Below are positions 1-8,256 of a stretch of 64,000 nt of DNA, piece by piece (the stretch's first letter is position 1; every line of letters starts with the position of its first letter). The notes below the pieces were generated by a model. That model had not been told where the DNA came from and did no database searches. It saw nothing but the letters and a program-made list of their open reading frames with translations. The position numbers and the translations under genes are program-made. This DNA is from Deinococcus roseus (GTDB lineage Bacteria > Deinococcota > Deinococci > Deinococcales > Deinococcaceae): the NCBI RefSeq assembly GCF_014646895.1, contig NZ_BMOD01000013.1, positions 66,784 to 130,783 of the forward strand, given 5' to 3'.

Positions 1-401
1 ATCACACCTGCAACCTTTCATCCGTCTTCGCATGTCATTTCAGTCAGGGATGTTCAAAATTTGTTCAGTATTGTTCCAAAAACAATTTTACTCCAATAGC
101 CACCCTATGGAGTGGATTCAGTATGCGGTCCGCAAAATAGACATGCCCTGGAGGCTATTTCAAGAGATTTTTCCCGAAGATCCTGAACAAAACGCAAATG
201 TTCCCAAATTGTTCTTCATTCTTCAAGCTTCCAGCCGGTCCTCAGGGAATAGACAAACAGGCCTCACATGTGCAACACTATGAACAACATCTGAACACAC
301 AAAAGTCCGCTCTCAGACTTGCAGGACGCTGCTCAACTTGTGACCATCGACACCAAGCGGCGTCTGACCTGCTGCCTTGCACCTTCTTCTCAGGAGCCAT
401 C
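1..401. other. Intergenic, AT-richer stretch before the first gene
   Basis: No convincing gene. An open frame at 32-283 has no ribosome site and an unlikely composition. TTGTTC-like words recur (near 62, 73 and 209), but I could not assemble them into a promoter or operator. The stretch is AT-richer than the coding DNA after it. Confidence 0.4.
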
Positions 402-872
402 ATGCACATCACCACCCTCAAAGCAGGCGTCCCCTTCAACCGCGAAACCCTCTGGTCTCTGCTCGCCCAGGTCAAACACTGGGCCACCTGGGACCCCGAC
501 ATTGAGGATGTCAAAATGACTGGTCCTTTCAAGCAGGGGGCAAAGGGCAGCATCCTCTTCAAAGATGGCAGCAAGCAGAATTTCTGCATCGTGAAACTTC
601 AGCCCCTGGAAAGCCTGGTGCTCTCTGTGACCTACCAGCATGGCACTGAATTGCTGGTCAAATGGGACCTTTCTGTGCAGGACAGCCTCACGGTGGTTGA
701 GCAGGATGTGACCCTGTCTGGAGCTGTTCTCAGCAAAATGCTGGTGCGAAACCACAAAGACCAGCTGAAAAACCGGGCCGCCGTGCGCATGCGAAAAATG
801 TTTGATGTTGCTCAGGGCACCCAGCCCCAGCGCCAGGGGCCTCTGTCAGGCAGGTCCCAGCCGACCAATTGA
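402..872 (+). CDS. SRPBCC-family small protein
   Basis: A 156-residue cytoplasmic protein. The frame is open further upstream, but the ATG at 402 has a ribosome site (CAGGAG, 5 bases before it) and begins the conserved part. The pattern of a short first strand, a WATWDPDIEDV segment near residues 25-35, then alternating strands and a long last helix fits the START/polyketide-cyclase (SRPBCC) fold, which binds small hydrophobic ligands. No catalytic residues are assignable and the ligand is unknown. It converges on the ROK kinase gene with a 42-base gap and has no obvious tie to the sugar operon. Gene call good; family moderate. Confidence 0.7.
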   Translation: MHITTLKAGVPFNRETLWSLLAQVKHWATWDPDIEDVKMTGPFKQGAKGSILFKDGSKQNFCIVKLQPLESLVLSVTYQHGTELLVKWDLSVQDSLTVVEQDVTLSGAVLSKMLVRNHKDQLKNRAAVRMRKMFDVAQGTQPQRQGPLSGRSQPTN

Positions 873-914
873 CCCCTGCAGATTGAACTCAGGCAACTGC
901 AGCAACGGGCCAGC

Positions 915-1838
915 TCACAGCCTGTTCAGCAGCAAGAAATCCAGCTGACTCTGGGTGTGGGCTGCAGCTCCGATCAGAGCAGCGTTTTCCATCAGGTGGC
1001 TGGCATACAGTTTGACTTTTGAAGGCACCTGACGGGTCAATTGAGGAGAAAAGCAGCCCCAGGCCCGTGAGATCCCCCCTCCGAACACCACAGCATCCGG
1101 CGAGAAACGCTGCACCCATTCGGAGACAATGCTGCCCAGGTGGGTGCCGAATTGACGGAAGACCTGCTGGGCAGCATCGTCTCCCTGTTCGGCGCGGCGG
1201 GCGATTTCAGCAGGGCTGATGCGCTCTCCGCCCCAGCGCCAGTAATCGGCCTTGAGCCTGCCCGTGGACACGTAATCTTCTGCGGTGGCGTCCAGGTAGG
1301 GTTCCCAGCCAATCTGGCCTTCGCGGGCAATGCCCATTCCACCCGCCAGCACATGGCGGTCGATCACAAAACCGCTGCCCAGTCCGGTGCCCAGTGTGAT
1401 GCCCAGCACCCGACCATCTCGCTTTGCAAAACCCGCAACTGCTTCCCCAAGCGTGAAGGCTGCAGCATCGTTGAGGTAATGCAGCGGTAAATCTGCCAGG
1501 GGAGTGCCTGCCCAGCGTTGACGCAATTCCTCCGTCACTTGCACACCGTTCAGGGAACGAAATTTTCCCGTAAAGCGGGCTTCTGAAGTCTGGTAATCAA
1601 AAGGCCCCGGCATGCCCACCCCGATGCCCTGCACCTGCAAATTGCAGTGTTGCCAGGCTTGCACTGCCACCTGCGCCCAGGCGTCCAGCAGCCGATCTGC
1701 AGCGTGGTCTTCGTGCAACTCAAACCGCACCGGAGGGGTGAGCAGCACAGAGCCATGGGGTGCCTGCACCACACTGGCGGTCACGTGGCTTCCGCCCACA
1801 TCCAGGCTGAGGGTGGGCTGACAGAAGAAGTTTGTCAC
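915..1838 (-). CDS. ROK-family sugar kinase
   Basis: A 307-residue cytoplasmic kinase expected to phosphorylate a hexose with ATP. The phosphate-binding DVGGSHVTA motif lies at residues 13-21, the catalytic Asp is in YLNDAAAF (about D124), and GTGLGSG near 150 and VFGGGIS near 253 are ROK hallmarks. There is no winged-helix N-terminus, so it is an enzyme and not a repressor. The usual ROK zinc motif (His plus CxCGxxGCxE) is missing: the equivalent stretch near 175-190 has no Cys. It starts at GTG 1838, overlapping the mannosidase stop by 4 bases, and is the last gene of the mannan operon, so mannose or glucose is the likely substrate (inference). Confidence 0.88.
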   Translation of the reverse strand: MTNFFCQPTLSLDVGGSHVTASVVQAPHGSVLLTPPVRFELHEDHAADRLLDAWAQVAVQAWQHCNLQVQGIGVGMPGPFDYQTSEARFTGKFRSLNGVQVTEELRQRWAGTPLADLPLHYLNDAAAFTLGEAVAGFAKRDGRVLGITLGTGLGSGFVIDRHVLAGGMGIAREGQIGWEPYLDATAEDYVSTGRLKADYWRWGGERISPAEIARRAEQGDDAAQQVFRQFGTHLGSIVSEWVQRFSPDAVVFGGGISRAWGCFSPQLTRQVPSKVKLYASHLMENAALIGAAAHTQSQLDFLLLNRL

Positions 1839-3184
1839 AGGTGGTCCTTTCTGCTGCCCGCTGTTTGCAGGGCGCTCTGGGCATACAGGTCTGTAGGCAC
1901 CTCGTCCCAGTCTCCAAGCTGCAGGGATTTCAGCACGAAATCTGCGAACAGGCTGTTGGCCCAGGCAAACCAGGGGCGGGTGAAATGGTGGGGGTCTTCG
2001 GGGTGCACACCCTCATGCATGAATCCGGTGCCTGCAGTGGTGCTGACCAGTTGCCGGATCAAAGCCAGGCGTTCCTGGCGGTCCAGTGAGGTCAGACCCT
2101 GCATGCTTAGTGCAATGGGCCAGACCAGACCTCCGGGGGTGTGGGGGCTGCCAATCCCCTGCAAGAAACGCCCCTGAAAATAAAACGGGTTGTGCTTGCT
2201 GAGGATGAAACGGCGGGTGTTCAGGTAGATGGGATCGTCCGCAGGGCAGTATCCCAGGTAGGGCAGGGACAGCAAACTGGGCACGTTGGCATCGTCCATG
2301 AAAAGCTGGTTTCCCAGACCATCTGCCTCGTAAGCGTAGATTTTGCCAAATTCAGGGTGCTGGAAGGTGCCGTACTCACGGATGCCTTGCTGAATGTCAT
2401 GCATCAGGCTGCGGGCCTCAAAGGCCAGATTTTCGTCCTGGTAGACCTCCTCTGCCCACTGCACCACCTGCCCCAGAGACACCCAGGCAAACATGTTGGC
2501 CGGAATCAGGTAATGGTGGGTGCAGGCATCGTCGCTGGGACGGAACCCCGACCAGACCATGCCCGTGTAGGCGGTGGGGCTTCCCAGGCCTTCCCTTTCC
2601 AGCGTGTCTGAGGGGAGCAAGGGATCGGGGCGCTCGAAACGGTAAGGGGACTCCTCTTCGTGGTGCTGCTCGGTGCGCATGGTGTGCAAAACCACATCCA
2701 GCATCTGGCGGAAATCGCCCAGCAGCACAGAACGGTCTCCGGTGAGGGTCCAGTACTGGTGGGCCAGCCGGATGGGGTAGCACAGGGAATCCAGCTCGAA
2801 TTTGCGTTCCCACACCCATGGGCTGGGTTCAGGACGGTCCTGTTTGTGACCGGGGCCACTGGGGTTCTGGTTGAAGGCATTGGCGTAGGGGTCCAGCAGC
2901 AAGCATTGCGCCTGCCGAACGATCAGGCCCCGGATGATCTCGCGGATCTGGGGATGGTCCTGCACCAGGGGCAAATACGGGCTGACCTGGGCGGCAGAAT
3001 CCCTGAGCCACATGGCGGGAATGTCTCCGGTGATCACAAAGGTGCTGCCATCTGCACAGCTCTGGATGGTGGTGTCGAAGGTGTTGGGGTAGCAGTTCTG
3101 GAAAGCTTCGGCCACCTGGGGGTGGGAGGTGAGCTGTCCGGTCACCTCACGGATCACGGCTTGCAGGACTGGGTGGTGGGACAT
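1835..3184 (-). CDS. GH125 exo-alpha-1,6-mannosidase
   Basis: A 449-residue enzyme of family GH125 (formerly DUF1237), metal-independent inverting enzymes that remove alpha-1,6-linked mannose from non-reducing ends. The signature ITGDIPAMWLRDSAAQ lies at residues 51-66, followed by the WVWERKFELDSLCYPI stretch and a late GFMHEGVHPEDP segment. There is no signal peptide, so it acts in the cytoplasm on imported manno-oligosaccharides. It is fourth of five genes in the operon, 73 bases after the binding-protein gene, and overlaps the ROK kinase. The GH76 endo-mannanases a few kilobases away supply the matching outside step. Confidence 0.9.
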   Translation of the reverse strand: MSHHPVLQAVIREVTGQLTSHPQVAEAFQNCYPNTFDTTIQSCADGSTFVITGDIPAMWLRDSAAQVSPYLPLVQDHPQIREIIRGLIVRQAQCLLLDPYANAFNQNPSGPGHKQDRPEPSPWVWERKFELDSLCYPIRLAHQYWTLTGDRSVLLGDFRQMLDVVLHTMRTEQHHEEESPYRFERPDPLLPSDTLEREGLGSPTAYTGMVWSGFRPSDDACTHHYLIPANMFAWVSLGQVVQWAEEVYQDENLAFEARSLMHDIQQGIREYGTFQHPEFGKIYAYEADGLGNQLFMDDANVPSLLSLPYLGYCPADDPIYLNTRRFILSKHNPFYFQGRFLQGIGSPHTPGGLVWPIALSMQGLTSLDRQERLALIRQLVSTTAGTGFMHEGVHPEDPHHFTRPWFAWANSLFADFVLKSLQLGDWDEVPTDLYAQSALQTAGSRKDHL

Positions 3185-3220
3185 GGTGGGTTCCTCGCTT
3201 TGCAGGGCAGTGAAAATGGA

Positions 3221-3249
3221 GGGGGCTGGCTGTCAGGTGGCCAGCCCCC
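3221..3249 (-). other. Intergenic stem-loop after binding-protein gene
   Basis: A perfect 10-base-pair stem (GGGGGCTGGC / GCCAGCCCCC) with a 9-base loop lies between the binding-protein stop and the GH125 start. No T-run follows on the transcribed strand, so it is better read as an mRNA stabiliser or attenuator that keeps binding-protein levels above those of the downstream enzyme. Confidence 0.65.
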
Positions 3250-3257
3250 TGCAAGGG

Positions 3258-4538
3258 TCAGTGGCTCTTCTGAATGAGGGTGTTGATGTCTGCGGCCATT
3301 TTGTCCAGACCGTTCTGGATGTCCACATTGCCAGAGATGATGTCGTTGTAGACGGCCCCGATCACGTCGTTGGCCTTGCCGGACCATGCCGGAGCCAGGA
3401 AGCGCACCCCGACCTTGCTCTGGGCACGGACCATCGCATCCACCGAACTGGCCAGGGAGGACACCCCAGCAGCTTTGAGTTTGTCGTAGTAGGGCTTGGA
3501 GGCCGGAACGTAGGCGGCAGGGGCCACAGGCGCATCAACAAGCACTTTTTCCCAGGCTTTGGTGTCCAGGTACTTGAGCACCTTCCAGACGGCATCGGGG
3601 TTCTTGATGTAACTGGGACTGGCGATGCCCACTGCGTCCAGAATGTGCACCTTGTTCTTCACGATGGGCATGGGCGCAAAGCCCCATTTGAAATTGGGTT
3701 TGCTGTCCAGGAAACCGGATGCCAGCCACTGTCCTGCGCCCAGCATGGGAATCTTGCCAGACAGGAACACCTCGGTCATGCCATCTGATGGGTAGGTGCG
3801 GGGCGTCACGATGCCGTCTTTGATGGCGGCAGACCACATTTTTGCCCCTTCCACCATCTGCGGGGTGATGGTGACTTTGCTGGTGTTCAGGATGCGGTCT
3901 GCCAGGGCCACCCCTCCTGCAGAAAGGGAATACTGGCTGAGGGTTTCAATGCCGTTCAACGGTCCGTACACCCCGTAACGCACGGTGCGGTTGCCGTCCT
4001 TGACGGTCAGTTTGCGGGCGGCATCGAAGAACTCCCTGTAGGTCCAGTTGGCTTTTGGCAGCGGCACTCCGGCCTGTTTGAAGAGGTCTGCATTGTAGAA
4101 GTAACCGTAGGTGTTCATCAGGCTGGGAAGGCCATAAAGTTTGCCGTCCAGCTTGTAATTGTCAATGGAGCCAGGGGCAAAACGGGCCATCAGGGCTTTC
4201 TCTTTGGCAGCGTATTTGCTCCAGTCGAAGAGGATCCCCTGACGGGCGTAATCCAGCACCTGATCGTTCCCGACCCAGAACAGATCCGGGAGTTTTTTGG
4301 CCTGGATCAGACCGTTGCGGGCCTGGTCGTAGCCCCCTGCGGGCACATTGACCAGTTCCACATCAATGTCTGGGTTCTGTTTTTCAAAGTCTGACAGGGC
4401 ATTCATGATGCTCTGATTGGTGCTGTTGCCTTCCCAGGTCATGATGGTGACCTTTGTTTTGCTCTGGGCAAATGCGCTGGTGGTCAGCAAAACAAGGGTG
4501 AGGGCAGAAAGGGCTTGCAGGGTGCGGGGGGTTTTCAT
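3258..4538 (-). CDS. CUT1 ABC sugar-binding protein (mannan locus)
   Basis: A 426-residue periplasmic-type solute-binding protein of extracellular family 1. The N-terminus has a cleavable signal (hydrophobic 10-24, ending SAFAQ) and no lipobox. VTIMTWEGN at the start of the mature part and the later YGLPSLMNTYGYFYNADLFKQAGVPLP stretch are typical of maltose/oligosaccharide binders. AAGGAG lies before the ATG. It follows the two permease genes, which is unusual since binding-protein genes are mostly first. Next to GH125 and under a LacI operator shared with GH76, it probably binds alpha-manno-oligosaccharides (inference). Confidence 0.9.
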   Translation of the reverse strand: MKTPRTLQALSALTLVLLTTSAFAQSKTKVTIMTWEGNSTNQSIMNALSDFEKQNPDIDVELVNVPAGGYDQARNGLIQAKKLPDLFWVGNDQVLDYARQGILFDWSKYAAKEKALMARFAPGSIDNYKLDGKLYGLPSLMNTYGYFYNADLFKQAGVPLPKANWTYREFFDAARKLTVKDGNRTVRYGVYGPLNGIETLSQYSLSAGGVALADRILNTSKVTITPQMVEGAKMWSAAIKDGIVTPRTYPSDGMTEVFLSGKIPMLGAGQWLASGFLDSKPNFKWGFAPMPIVKNKVHILDAVGIASPSYIKNPDAVWKVLKYLDTKAWEKVLVDAPVAPAAYVPASKPYYDKLKAAGVSSLASSVDAMVRAQSKVGVRFLAPAWSGKANDVIGAVYNDIISGNVDIQNGLDKMAADINTLIQKSH

Positions 4539-4645
4539 GGTTTCTCTCCTTTAAAGAGGGGCATGTGAGGGGGTGAATTGGGCCGTAAGGGTCCCATCCT
4601 GCAGATTCAGCAGGAACATCAGGGGATGGAAAGTTTTGTCAGCGC

Positions 4646-5548
4646 TTACTTGCTGGAACGGGAACTGAGTGCACCCATCCCGGCCATGAAGTGGTTCTGG
4701 GCCACGAAGAACACCACCAGAGAAGGCAGCATGTACAGCAAATTGGTCGCCATGAACTCATTCCAGCGGGTGGCGGCCACCCCGGCAAACCCACCAGCAA
4801 AAGACGCCATGCCCACGGACAGGGGCCATTTCTCGGGCGAGAAGGGCAGGTAGATCAGGGGGTTGAGGTAATCGTTCCAGGAGCCCTGGAAGGCATACAC
4901 ACACATGGCAATCCACACCGGACGGGTCAGGGGCACCATGATGCGGGTGAAGATGATCCAGTGGTTTGCACCGTCCATTCTTGCAGCCTCATCAATGGAA
5001 AGGGGGATGGAAAAGTAGTACTGGTAAGCCAGAAAAATGAAGAAGGGATTGCCCAGAAAGGCAGGGACAATCAGCGGCCACCAGGTCTGGTACCAGCCAA
5101 TGGACAGAAACAGTTTGAACAGGGGCACGGTGGTGACAATCGCAGGAAGCATCATGCTGCCAATGAAGATGTAAAACCACACCTTGCGGCCCGGAAAGCG
5201 GATGCGGGACAGACCATAGGCAATCACCATCGAGGAGAACACGCTGCCCACCACATTCAAAACCGCCAGAATGCTGGAATTCAGGAACAATTTGCCAAAG
5301 TTGATGGCTTTGAACCCGTTGATGAAGTTCTCCCAGTGGAATTCTTCGGGCCAGAGTCTGGGGGGAATCTGGTAGATGGCACTGTTGCTCTTTAAAGCCG
5401 TGGTGATCATCCAGAACAGCGGGAACAGCATGGTCAGGCAAACAAGGAGCAGCAGCACAACGCTGAAAACATGGGCGGGGGTCCAGGTGCGGCTTCTCTG
5501 GCTGGATTTCTGGCCAGGACGGGTGGGGGTCAACTGGGACATGGGCAT
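4646..5548 (-). CDS. CUT1 ABC sugar permease, MalG type
   Basis: A 300-residue inner-membrane permease with about six membrane segments. The EAA loop that docks the ATPase is visible as IDEAARMDGANHWIIFTRIMVP. A second ATG at 5542 has the better-spaced ribosome site and could be the true start. It follows the MalF-type gene by 12 bases. No ATPase gene is present in this operon, so an ATPase shared between transporters must energise it (inference, as for MsmK/MsiK systems). Confidence 0.9.
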   Translation of the reverse strand: MPMSQLTPTRPGQKSSQRSRTWTPAHVFSVVLLLLVCLTMLFPLFWMITTALKSNSAIYQIPPRLWPEEFHWENFINGFKAINFGKLFLNSSILAVLNVVGSVFSSMVIAYGLSRIRFPGRKVWFYIFIGSMMLPAIVTTVPLFKLFLSIGWYQTWWPLIVPAFLGNPFFIFLAYQYYFSIPLSIDEAARMDGANHWIIFTRIMVPLTRPVWIAMCVYAFQGSWNDYLNPLIYLPFSPEKWPLSVGMASFAGGFAGVAATRWNEFMATNLLYMLPSLVVFFVAQNHFMAGMGALSSRSSK

Positions 5549-5560
5549 CCTCTCCTGAAA

Positions 5561-6505
5561 TCAGTTCTCGTTCTCTGCGAACACGAAGGTGCTGGAAAAA
5601 CGGAACACCAGCACGGTGAGGGCCACAATCAGGAGCAGCAGCACCCAGCACTGGGCCGTCGCCAGACCGAACTGCTGGTTTTCGAAGGCATTGACGTAAA
5701 TGTCGTACATCAGGAAGTTGGTGCTGAGGTTGGGACCACCCCGCGTGAGGATTTGCGCCTGGGAGAAGGCCTGCAGCGCGGAGATCATTCCGGTGATCAG
5801 TTGCATGAAGAGGATGGGGCTCATCATGGGCATGGTGATTTTCAGCAGGGTGGTGGTGGGATTTGCACCGTCCAGCGTGGCAGCTTCATACAGCTCTTTT
5901 GGAACGGCTTGCAATCCGGCCAGGAAAATCACCATGCTTCCACCCGCACCCCACAACCCAATCAGGACCAGCGAAGGCAGGGCGAGGTTCACATCTCCCA
6001 GCCACAACCGGGTGGGCAGGTGCAGGAAACCCAGCATCTGGTTGGCCAGACCGAAATCGGGGTTGTAGATGAACTTCCAGAGGGTCAGGCTGGCCACAGC
6101 AGGCAAGACCACGGGCAGATAGAGCACCGTGCGAATCATGCGAATGCCTGGCAAGTTGCGGTTGACCAGCACGGCCAGCAAAAGTCCAATCAAAAGCCCA
6201 GAGGGCACGCTCAGCACCATGAAAAGCCCCGTGGCTTTCAAAGAAGGCCAGAAGGAAGGGTCGTCCTGAAACAGATAACGGAAGTTCTCGAAGCCAATGA
6301 AGCGCGGCTCGGTGGCCCCGTTCCACTCGGTGAGGGCGTAATACCCGGAGGTGACGAGTGGATAGGCCACAAAAAGCAGGAAGCCCAGAATGCCCGGCAG
6401 GATGAACAAATACCCGAGCCAGCTGTCCTGACTGGGGGATTTTCGGGCGGTGAGGGGGGCCAGGGTGGGACCATCGAGGTCAGAGGGCCGGGCTTTTTTG
6501 GTCAC
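5561..6505 (-). CDS. CUT1 ABC sugar permease, MalF type
   Basis: About 314 residues with six membrane segments. The EAA loop reads LYEAATLDGANPTTTLLKITMP. The frame is open to a GTG at 6601, but the GTG at 6505 is preceded by AAAGGAG at good spacing and removes a low-complexity N-terminus, so 6505 is chosen. It is first in the operon, behind the 6646-6675 promoter, with an approximately 130-base leader. It partners with the MalG-type permease for mannan-derived sugars. Confidence 0.88.
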   Translation of the reverse strand: MTKKARPSDLDGPTLAPLTARKSPSQDSWLGYLFILPGILGFLLFVAYPLVTSGYYALTEWNGATEPRFIGFENFRYLFQDDPSFWPSLKATGLFMVLSVPSGLLIGLLLAVLVNRNLPGIRMIRTVLYLPVVLPAVASLTLWKFIYNPDFGLANQMLGFLHLPTRLWLGDVNLALPSLVLIGLWGAGGSMVIFLAGLQAVPKELYEAATLDGANPTTTLLKITMPMMSPILFMQLITGMISALQAFSQAQILTRGGPNLSTNFLMYDIYVNAFENQQFGLATAQCWVLLLLIVALTVLVFRFSSTFVFAENEN

Positions 6506-6629
6506 GGCAAAGGCTCCTTTCAGGGGCAAATCAGGGCAAAGCGGCAGGACTGCAGGGGATGCCCGTGCTCTGGCTTTTGAAGGCAGGTTCAGGGCTTGCA
6601 CCCGGCAGGGTACAGCAATGGCTTGTTCA

Positions 6630-6643
6630 TGACAGCGTTGTCG
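6630..6643. promoter_or_regulatory. LacI operator at the mannan importer promoter
   Basis: TGACAGCGTTGTCG is a near-palindrome with a central CG, the LacI-family pattern TGACAnCGnTGTCA. It lies just downstream of the -10 box, where a bound repressor would block transcription. The same pattern occurs at 8042-8055. Confidence 0.7.
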
Positions 6644-6645
6644 TC

Positions 6646-6675
6646 ACTATAAGTCTGTTTTCAAAGGTTTGTCAA
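6646..6675 (-). promoter_or_regulatory. Promoter of the mannan importer operon
   Basis: On the minus strand TTGACA (6670-6675), an 18-base spacer and TATAGT (6646-6651) form a strong sigma-70 promoter. It fires into the importer / GH125 / kinase operon, with the operator just downstream. Confidence 0.75.
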
Positions 6676-6907
6676 GGGATCCCACAAAGTTGGATCCGGT
6701 TCAGAGCAAAAGCTCCGTTTTGACAGAAGAAAAGCAAGTCAGGTGTCCCAGAAATGTTTTTTGAGGTTTCTTCTCTGCAGTTCGCCCTGCTCCCTCATCC
6801 ATCGAAAGGATTCTCTGCGTGCGGCCGATCTGCACAGTCTGACACACCGTTCTTGCGCTCCTGCAAGGCATTTCCCTTGACAGCAGCCCGCCAAAAGCTT
6901 AGCATCA

Positions 6908-6921
6908 TGACAACGTAAGAC
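6908..6921. promoter_or_regulatory. Operator half-site before lacI (mannan)
   Basis: TGACAACGT followed by a degenerate right half lies 23 bases before the lacI GTG. It matches the left half of the 6630 and 8042 operators and suggests weak autoregulation. Confidence 0.4.
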
Positions 6922-6943
6922 TTCCAGAAGGAGCCTTCCCACC

Positions 6944-8014
6944 GTGACCCGAAAGCGCGTCTCCATCCCCACCCCTGCCCCTGAGCCCACACCAGCCCCC
7001 TCCATTCCCCGCAAACCCACCATGCAGGACGTGGCAAATGTGGCCGGGGTCAGCCTGAAGACCGTCTCACGGGTGGTCAACAACGAACCCAATGTGGAAA
7101 GCGCCACTGCAGCAAGGGTGCAGGCCGCCATCCAGGAAATGGGCTTCCGGCGCAACGAAATTGCCCGCAGCCTGCGCCCCGGACAGACCACCTCCACCCT
7201 GGGCCTGGTCACCGAAGACATCAGCAACCCCTTTTATTCCAGCCTGGCCCGCGGCATCGAAGAAGTGGCGAGAGGGCGCGGATGTCTGGTCATCGCAGGC
7301 AGCAGTGAAGAAGACGCCCTCAGGGAAAAAGAATTGGTCAACACCCTGCTGCAACGCAGCGTGGACGGTCTGCTGGTGGTGCCTGCCGCCGGAGACCACA
7401 CCTACCTGAATGCCCAGCGCATCAGCGAACCGGTGGTTTTCATGGACCGCCCCCCGGAAGGCATCCAGGCCGACATGGTGCTGCTGGACAACCGGGGAGG
7501 CGCTTATCAAGCCGTGGAACACCTGATTGCCAGAGGCCACAGCAGAATCGCCTTTGTGGACGGCCACCCTTACGTGCACACCGGACTGGAGCGCATGAAC
7601 GGCTACCGTCAGGCCCTGGCCGCTGCAAACATCACTTATGACCGTTCGCTGGTGGTGGTGGGGTGCCATGACCCCCAGCAGGCAGAACAGGCCACCCTGA
7701 ACCTCTTGAAGCTTCCCAACCCTCCCACAGCGATTTTTGCCACCAACAACCGCCTGAGCATCGGGGTCCTGAAAGGCCTCACCAGCAGCGGAAAATGGCT
7801 GGACCTCGCAGGCTTCGACGATTTTGAACTCGCAGACATGCTCCCCTTCGAGGTCACGGTGGTGCGCTACGACACCATCCAGATGGGAAGGGTGGCCGCA
7901 GAAATGCTTTTTGCCCGCCTGGACGGTGACACCAGCCCACCCCAGACCCGCATCATCGAGGTGGAAGTGGTGGTCCGGGGGCCTGGACGGGTGGGGTTGC
8001 CTTCGGGGTATTGA
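6944..8014 (+). CDS. LacI-family repressor of the mannan locus
   Basis: A 356-residue DNA-binding repressor. It starts at GTG 6944 with AAGGAG 10 bases upstream. An unusual Pro/Thr-rich 25-residue lead precedes the helix-turn-helix (TMQDVANVAGVSLKTVSRVVNN, about 26-47); a start at ATG 7022 would remove it. A periplasmic-binding-protein-like effector domain follows (GLVTEDISNPFYSSLARGIEE). It sits divergently between the importer operon and the GH76 pair, and matching operators lie on both sides. It therefore probably senses a manno-oligosaccharide (inference). Confidence 0.9.
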   Translation: MTRKRVSIPTPAPEPTPAPSIPRKPTMQDVANVAGVSLKTVSRVVNNEPNVESATAARVQAAIQEMGFRRNEIARSLRPGQTTSTLGLVTEDISNPFYSSLARGIEEVARGRGCLVIAGSSEEDALREKELVNTLLQRSVDGLLVVPAAGDHTYLNAQRISEPVVFMDRPPEGIQADMVLLDNRGGAYQAVEHLIARGHSRIAFVDGHPYVHTGLERMNGYRQALAAANITYDRSLVVVGCHDPQQAEQATLNLLKLPNPPTAIFATNNRLSIGVLKGLTSSGKWLDLAGFDDFELADMLPFEVTVVRYDTIQMGRVAAEMLFARLDGDTSPPQTRIIEVEVVVRGPGRVGLPSGY

Positions 8015-8041
8015 CGCCCCTGCATTTTTGCAGTACTGTTC

Positions 8042-8055
8042 TGACATCGCTGTCA
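8042..8055. promoter_or_regulatory. LacI operator before the GH76 pair
   Basis: TGACATCGCTGTCA has perfect 5-base arms around TCGC and fits the same TGACAnCGnTGTCA pattern as 6630-6643. It lies in the 242-base gap between the lacI stop and the GH76 start. I could not assign the -10/-35 boxes it controls. Confidence 0.7.
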
Positions 8056-8256
8056 TAAGAACCAGCCAGACCGACCTGTGTCCTGATTTCCTTTCAGGAT
8101 GGCCTTAACTGGTTTCATTCCCTCAAATTTCTGGATTTCTGTTGTCTTTTCTTCCTGGAAAGACAGTCCTGTGCTGTCTGTGTGGCTTCTGTGTGCAGGC
8201 TGTCTGCTGGCCCTTCTCGCAGTTCTTTTGAACTGACTTTCTGATTGGAGATTTTC

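Noticed and set aside
198..401. N-terminal extension of the SRPBCC gene to 198
   Set aside because: The ATG at 402 has a good ribosome site and begins the conserved domain; the upstream codons look random.
5471..6580. Long plus-strand frame opposite the MalF/MalG genes
   Set aside because: Antisense shadow; Gln/Gly/His-rich composition and no ribosome site.
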